A stretch of DNA of 15,194 nt from contig JAKFDA010000091.1 of NCBI GenBank assembly GCA_036676355.1, positions 1 to 15,194 on the forward strand, written 5' to 3'. The notes under the pieces were generated by a model. It was not told the origin of the DNA, did no database searches, and worked only from the letters and a program-made list of their open reading frames with translations. The position numbers and the translations under genes were made by a program. Of this stretch, positions 13,702 through 15,194 are shown piece by piece. Positions within the stretch are counted from its first letter, which is position 1, and every line of letters starts with the position of its first letter. This stretch comes from ZC4RG42 sp036676355. GTDB lineage: Bacteria > Pseudomonadota > Gammaproteobacteria > Burkholderiales > SG8-39.

Positions 13702-14586
13702 TCAGGCTACGCCATGCTGTTTGAACCAGTCGATCGCGCGCTGCCAGGCGTCCTCAGCCACTTCCTTGCGATAGCTGGGGCGATAGTCGGCATTGAAAGC
13801 ATGCGGCGCATCCGGGTAGACGACTATTTCGCCGGGCTTGCCGGCGGCTTTGAGCGCGGCACGCATGCGCTCGACGGTATCGATCGGGATGCCCTGATCG
13901 GCGCCACCGTACAGGCCGAGTACCGGCGCCTTCAGTTGAGTGGCGAGATCGATGGGATGCGTAGGCGTGTTCGGTGTCGCGTCGCCCACCAGACGGCCGT
14001 ACCAGGCAACGCCGGCGTCGAGTTTCGGATTGTGCGCTGCATATAGCCACACGACGCGCCCGCCCCAGCAAAAACCGGTAATGCCCAGTTTGTCGGCGTC
14101 GCCTTTGGCATGCTTGCCGGCCCAGTCCGCCGCAGCATCGAGGTCGCTCATCACCTGGCTATCGGGCACCTTCTCCACTACGACACGAATGGCGGCGATG
14201 TCGGTGAGGCCGCTGACATCGCCTTGTCGCGCATACAGTTCGGGGGCGACGGCAAAGTAGCCCAGCTTGGCAAAGCGACGACAGACGTCCCGGATATGTT
14301 CGTGCACGCCGAAAATTTCCTGCACCACCAGGATCACCGGATAGCGGCCGGCTTTTTCGGGCGCGGCATAGTAGGCGGGGATGACGCCATCGCTCACCGG
14401 GATTTTCGTTTCGCCCGCTTCGAGTCCGGCGGCGGATGTGGTGATGACGCTCTGCGCCATGACCGGATGCGCGGCCAGTGCGAATCCCACCGCCAGGCCG
14501 GAAACCAGAAAACCGCGGCGGGTGAACGGCACTGCCGGCAACAGACTTTGCAACTCGGGGTCGTCCAGAGCGATTGAGCGGTTCAT
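13702..14586 (-). CDS. Dienelactone hydrolase family protein, Tat-exported
   Basis: A 294-residue alpha/beta hydrolase. A twin-arginine signal, FTRRGFLVSG (Arg23-Arg24) with a hydrophobic run and a likely cleavage site after PVMA (about 44), suggests folded export to the periplasm. The family catalytic set is intact: nucleophile Cys173 in GFCWGGR, Asp230 in YGGADQGIP, His262 in PDAPHAFNADYRPSY, and Glu90 in VVQEIFG, which orients the Cys. Classical members open dienelactone in chloroaromatic breakdown, but most exported relatives have unknown substrates, and no aromatic pathway genes are nearby. GAGGAG five bases before the ATG supports the start. Convergent with the TctC gene, sharing its terminator region. 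Confidence 0.92.
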   Translation of the reverse strand: MNRSIALDDPELQSLLPAVPFTRRGFLVSGLAVGFALAAHPVMAQSVITTSAAGLEAGETKIPVSDGVIPAYYAAPEKAGRYPVILVVQEIFGVHEHIRDVCRRFAKLGYFAVAPELYARQGDVSGLTDIAAIRVVVEKVPDSQVMSDLDAAADWAGKHAKGDADKLGITGFCWGGRVVWLYAAHNPKLDAGVAWYGRLVGDATPNTPTHPIDLATQLKAPVLGLYGGADQGIPIDTVERMRAALKAAGKPGEIVVYPDAPHAFNADYRPSYRKEVAEDAWQRAIDWFKQHGVA

Positions 14587-14664
14587 GGCAACTCCTCGAT
14601 GTTAAGGCCGAAAATATCGGGAGCAGTGATTGTGCCACTGGAGCGAATAGCGCAGCGGCACGGT

Positions 14665-14693
14665 GGCGCAGCTTCGGGCTCTCGAAGGGCGCC
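14665..14693. repeat. Hairpin between the hydrolase and the small membrane protein genes
   Basis: GGCGC-AG-CTTCG-GGCTCT-CGAAG-G-GCGCC forms a 10-pair stem with a small asymmetric internal loop. It lies 18 bases past the small gene's stop on the minus strand. There is no T-run, so it could be an imperfect terminator or an mRNA-end stabiliser. Confidence 0.45.
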
Positions 14694-14710
14694 TTATGGC
14701 GGCGAAGCTA

Positions 14711-15070
14711 TCAGGCCACGAAGGCCTGCAGCAGTGCGACGAAAGCAATGAAGACGACCACGCCAATCACGCTCAATACGATTCGTCGGTGGCGTGCGCG
14801 TGCGGCGTAAGCTGCAGCGCGCTCGCTTTCGATCATGGTGGCGATATAAGCCCATTTGTCGCCGGCGGGCTTGTGCTCTTCGGGGTTTTCCGCCGCCGGG
14901 TTGTCCCAGCCGATGACTGTTGCGGGGAAAGCCGATTCCGCGCCCAGCACCGCGGCATCGTCCCAGCCGATCATCGTGTCGGGGCCGTTACCGGTATCCA
15001 TTTCCGAGTTGGCGGCCTCGCGCTGCGCGCGTCGGATGAAGGCCGCTTCTTTGTCCGAAAGCTTGTTCAT
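14711..15070 (-). CDS. Small tail-anchored membrane protein with doubled IGWD motif, unknown function
   Basis: A 119-residue protein with no signal peptide. The N-terminal 28 residues are charged and helical. IGWDDAA (34-40) and IGWDNPA (53-59) then form an imperfect direct repeat in an acidic, flexible region. A charged helix (about 70-96) ends in RARHRR, and one membrane segment (about 97-118) reaches the C-terminus. This predicts a cytoplasmic domain anchored by its tail in the inner membrane. Third codon positions are strongly G/C, as in the neighbouring genes, which supports real coding. I recognise no family and assign no function. The ribosome binding site is weak. The hydrolase gene follows 124 bases downstream and seems to have its own signals. 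Confidence 0.75.
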   Translation of the reverse strand: MNKLSDKEAAFIRRAQREAANSEMDTGNGPDTMIGWDDAAVLGAESAFPATVIGWDNPAAENPEEHKPAGDKWAYIATMIESERAAAYAARARHRRIVLSVIGVVVFIAFVALLQAFVA

Positions 15071-15154
15071 GGCAAGTCGAAGCTATCCTATATCCGCCGT
15101 CGCGAACAGTCGATAAAGACCCCGATAAAGCCTCAATTTCCCGCGCGATTCGGC

Positions 15155-15170
15155 CACCTCGCCGGAGGTG
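15155..15170. repeat. Hairpin CACCTC-GCCG-GAGGTG at the right edge
   Basis: Perfect 6-base arms around GCCG, extendable with one bulge (GGC at 15152-15154 with GCC at 15170-15172 approximately). It is about 85 bases upstream of the small membrane protein gene. No T-run is seen. It may belong to the leader of that gene or to the end of one outside the window. Confidence 0.35.
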
Positions 15171-15194
15171 CCGTTGAAATGCACACATTCTCTA

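Noticed and set aside
14988..15188. 66-residue minus-strand frame at the right edge
   Set aside because: It overlaps the small membrane protein gene in another frame, with weaker codon bias and no recognisable motif.

Overview
The window looks like a chromosomal segment of a betaproteobacterium, most likely from or near the Burkholderiales. It is GC-rich. The clues are a Bug/TctC-type solute-binding protein, the coupled metX-metW pair, a gshA-gshB-EIIA(Man)-HPr-ptsI cluster, a ferrooxidans-type GshA, a DUF4124 protein and a membrane-anchored cytochrome c5-like protein. I see no insertion sequence, prophage or CRISPR array. Most of the window is ordinary housekeeping sequence.

Layout, left to right. 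Bases 1-184 hold no recognisable gene, only a 40-codon open frame of doubtful status and some inverted repeats. A minus-strand pair, pyrE (GTG start) followed by a DUF4124 coiled-coil protein, overlaps by 8 bases. xth (exonuclease III) diverges from pyrE across 43 bases and converges on ampG with an 11-base overlap. Next come metX and metW (minus strand, ATGA overlap), with ampG 29 bases beyond. The metX leader carries a well-matched SAM-II riboswitch followed directly by an intrinsic terminator. A small conserved-looking unknown gene lies between this leader and ptsI.

The central minus-strand operon runs gshA > gshB > EIIA(Man) > HPr > ptsI > small unknown gene. gshA/gshB and gshB/EIIA overlap by 4 and 1 bases, and EIIA/HPr by 20. 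It encodes glutathione synthesis plus a phosphotransferase relay with no sugar permease in the window, which suggests a regulatory PTS. Upstream of gshA is a cytochrome c with its own terminator. Its promoter lies back to back with that of a plus-strand tRNA-Arg(CCG).

To the right of the tRNA is about 530 bases without a convincing gene but rich in inverted repeats. It leads into a lone Bug/TctC solute-binding protein gene with a strong ribosome binding site and a clean terminator. A Tat-exported dienelactone-hydrolase-family protein and a small tail-anchored protein with a doubled IGWD motif, both on the minus strand, complete the window.

The most interesting signals are in RNA. One is the SAM-II leader, where an aptamer segment nearly duplicates the 3' arm of the terminator and so offers a specific antiterminator model. 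The other is the unexplained structured leader of the TctC gene.
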